The translations under genes and the position numbers were made by a program. Positions 4,877 to 5,724 of a stretch of DNA of 5,724 nucleotides are shown here, one piece after another. Position 1 is the stretch's first letter; every line of letters begins with the position of its first letter. The stretch lies in the NCBI GenBank assembly GCA_947629725.1, contig CANREU010000106.1:1-5724 (forward strand), written 5' to 3'. The notes below the pieces were generated by a model. The model worked only from the letters and a program-made list of their open reading frames with translations. It made no database searches and was not told the DNA's origin. This DNA comes from an uncultured Clostridia bacterium. Its GTDB lineage: Bacteria; Bacillota; Clostridia; Christensenellales; Borkfalkiaceae.

Positions 4877-5311
4877 GTGTCGGTGCTGTTCGTGTGCCAC
4901 GGCAACATCTGCCGCTCGCCGATGGCGGAGAGCGTGATGACCCACCTTGCCGCCCTGCGCGGGCTCTCGGAGACGGTCGTTGCCGCCTCCGCCGCGGCGC
5001 GCACCGACGCGCTCGGCTGTCATCCCCACAGGGAGACCGTGAAGATCTTGCTGCGGGAGGGGATCCTGCCCGTTCCGCACGTCGCCCGCCTCCTCACGCG
5101 GGAAGACGGGGAGAAGTTCGACTATATCGTCGGCATGGACGAGTATAACATGCGGGACATCCGCGCCTGCGTGGGGGAGTGCCGTGCGCACGTGCGGCCC
5201 CTTTTAGACCGCCCCGTCGCCGACCCGTGGTACACGGGGGACTTCGAGGCGACCTACCGCGATGTTCTCGAGGGGTGCGAGGCGCTTCTGAACGAGATCG
5301 CGGGGCTTTGA
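4877..5311 (+). CDS. Low-molecular-weight protein-tyrosine phosphatase
   Basis: A cytoplasmic cysteine phosphatase of the LMW-PTP family, 144 aa from the chosen GTG start. The P-loop is CHGNICRS (7-14; nucleophile Cys7, Arg13), followed by PMAE, all at the expected distance from the N-terminus. Other family signatures are HPHRETVKILLREGI (49-63), FDYIVGMDEYNMRDI (81-95) and the general-acid loop DPWYTGDFE (116-124, Asp116). Ile11 in the P-loop is typical of tyrosine phosphatases; the arginine phosphatase YwlE has Thr there. An ATG at 4814 would add 21 residues, but that stretch is AT-rich with codons rare in this window, contains a palindrome, has no ribosome-binding site, and is absent from typical family members. 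The GTG at 4877 has a modest GGGGA (4862-4866) upstream. Gene finders may still choose 4814. Likely substrates are tyrosine-phosphorylated proteins, but no partner kinase is in view. No terminator follows. Confidence 0.9.
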   Translation: MSVLFVCHGNICRSPMAESVMTHLAALRGLSETVVAASAAARTDALGCHPHRETVKILLREGILPVPHVARLLTREDGEKFDYIVGMDEYNMRDIRACVGECRAHVRPLLDRPVADPWYTGDFEATYRDVLEGCEALLNEIAGL

Positions 5312-5329
5312 GAACTTGCCCGCGCGCGG

Positions 5330-5358
5330 TTGACAAACGGGGCTGCGGGCGCTATAAT
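5330..5358 (+). promoter_or_regulatory. Perfect consensus sigma-A promoter for the GH127 gene
   Basis: TTGACA (5330-5335) and TATAAT (5353-5358) are both exact consensus hexamers with the ideal 17-nt spacer. Predicted transcription starts near G5365, only about 3 nt before the ATG at 5368. A GC palindrome (5320-5329) abuts the -35. Such a strong core promoter implies high basal transcription unless a repressor occupies it. Confidence 0.93.
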
Positions 5359-5367
5359 TGAGGCGAT

Positions 5368-5724
5368 ATGGAACTTGCATTCACGCCGCTGCCCCTCGGG
5401 GCGGCAGAACTCACCGATCCCTTCCTGAAAAACGCTTTTGACAGGGAGACGGACTACCTTCTCTCCCTCGACGGGGAGAGGCTCCTTGCGGGATTTTACG
5501 AGAACGCCGGGCTTCCTGTGCCCCGCCCCCGCTACGGCGGCTGGGAGAGCGGGCTCATCGGCGGGCACACCCTCGGGCACTACCTCTTCGCCCTCGCGCA
5601 GGCGCAGGCAAACGGCGGCATTTCCGAAACATTGCGGGCCGCTCTCCGGGAGCGGATCGCCTTCCTCGTAAAGGAGCTAGCCCGCTGTCAGAAAGAGAGC
5701 CTCGGGAAGAGGGGATTTTTGTGG
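5368..5724 (+). CDS. GH127/DUF1680 glycoside hydrolase, beta-L-arabinofuranosidase type (3' truncated)
   Basis: The first 119 codons of an open frame that runs off the right edge with no stop. The N-terminus matches the GH127 (DUF1680) family: LPLGAAELTDPFLKNAFDRETDYLLSL (8-34), RLLAGFYENAGLP (38-50), YGGWES (56-61), GHTLGHYLFALAQ (66-78) and an ELARCQ segment (104-109), which correspond to the start of the alpha/alpha-barrel catalytic domain. Characterised members such as Bifidobacterium HypBA1 release L-arabinofuranose from plant or glycoprotein glycans; full proteins are about 600-650 aa. The catalytic Glu and Cys cluster lies downstream, outside the window, so activity cannot be judged. 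There is no signal peptide, so the enzyme is probably cytoplasmic and acts on imported oligosaccharides. ATG 5368 is chosen because the family homology begins directly after it. GAGG at 5360-5363 is a short-spaced ribosome-binding site usable only by a readthrough transcript. Substrate specificity within GH127/GH146-like families is open. Confidence 0.85.
   Translation, partial: MELAFTPLPLGAAELTDPFLKNAFDRETDYLLSLDGERLLAGFYENAGLPVPRPRYGGWESGLIGGHTLGHYLFALAQAQANGGISETLRAALRERIAFLVKELARCQKESLGKRGFLW

Noticed and set aside
1..5724. tRNA or rRNA genes, riboswitches, CRISPR arrays, insertion sequences, phage or defence genes
   Set aside because: No cloverleaf or rRNA-like segment, no regularly spaced repeats, no transposase or integrase reading frame, and no intergenic region longer than about 120 nt that could hold a large structured RNA.

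Overview
The window is GC-rich, with G or C at most third codon positions. It carries a YabP-YabQ pair in front of a DivIC-like gene, an arrangement typical of endospore-forming Firmicutes (Bacilli and Clostridia). The likely source is therefore a high-GC spore-forming clostridial lineage, possibly an uncultured gut Clostridia member; no closer assignment is justified from the sequence alone. AT-rich patches are confined to promoters, terminators and the regulator gene.

Layout. (1) Positions 1-1700 hold the 3' nine-tenths of a TypA/BipA ribosome-associated GTPase, ending at a textbook intrinsic terminator (1735-1766). (2) Positions 1818-4474 hold a tightly packed forward cluster: yabP, yabQ, a divIC-like gene, a short Ppx/GppA phosphatase and an M50-type intramembrane metalloprotease. 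Gaps are 2 nt or the genes overlap (ATGA overlaps at yabP/yabQ and ppx/M50, and a 58-nt overlap at yabQ/divIC). A sigma-E-like promoter precedes yabP. A vegetative-type promoter lies inside yabQ, so divIC-ppx-M50 could be expressed in growing cells while yabPQ is made in the mother cell during sporulation. (3) Positions 4471-4757 hold a reverse-strand 67-aa XRE-family regulator with its own terminator and promoter. (4) Positions 4877-5311 hold a low-molecular-weight protein-tyrosine phosphatase, divergent from the regulator, with two dyad-symmetry elements in between. (5) A perfect consensus sigma-A promoter (5330-5358) drives the N-terminal part of a GH127 (DUF1680) beta-L-arabinofuranosidase-type hydrolase that runs off the right edge.

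How the genes fit together. yabP and yabQ act in spore envelope and cortex formation, and DivIC acts at the division septum. Ppx and the M50 protease appear to ride on the same transcript. The XRE/phosphatase pair and the GH127 gene look like separate transcription units.

Most of the window is recognisable, and I see no defence system, mobile element, CRISPR array or RNA gene. The most interesting points are: three genes (yabP, the XRE gene and the GH127 gene) whose predicted promoter sits so close to the start codon that the mRNA would be leaderless or nearly so; an uncharacterised M50 protease translationally coupled to Ppx; and the divergent regulator/phosphatase pair with candidate operators.
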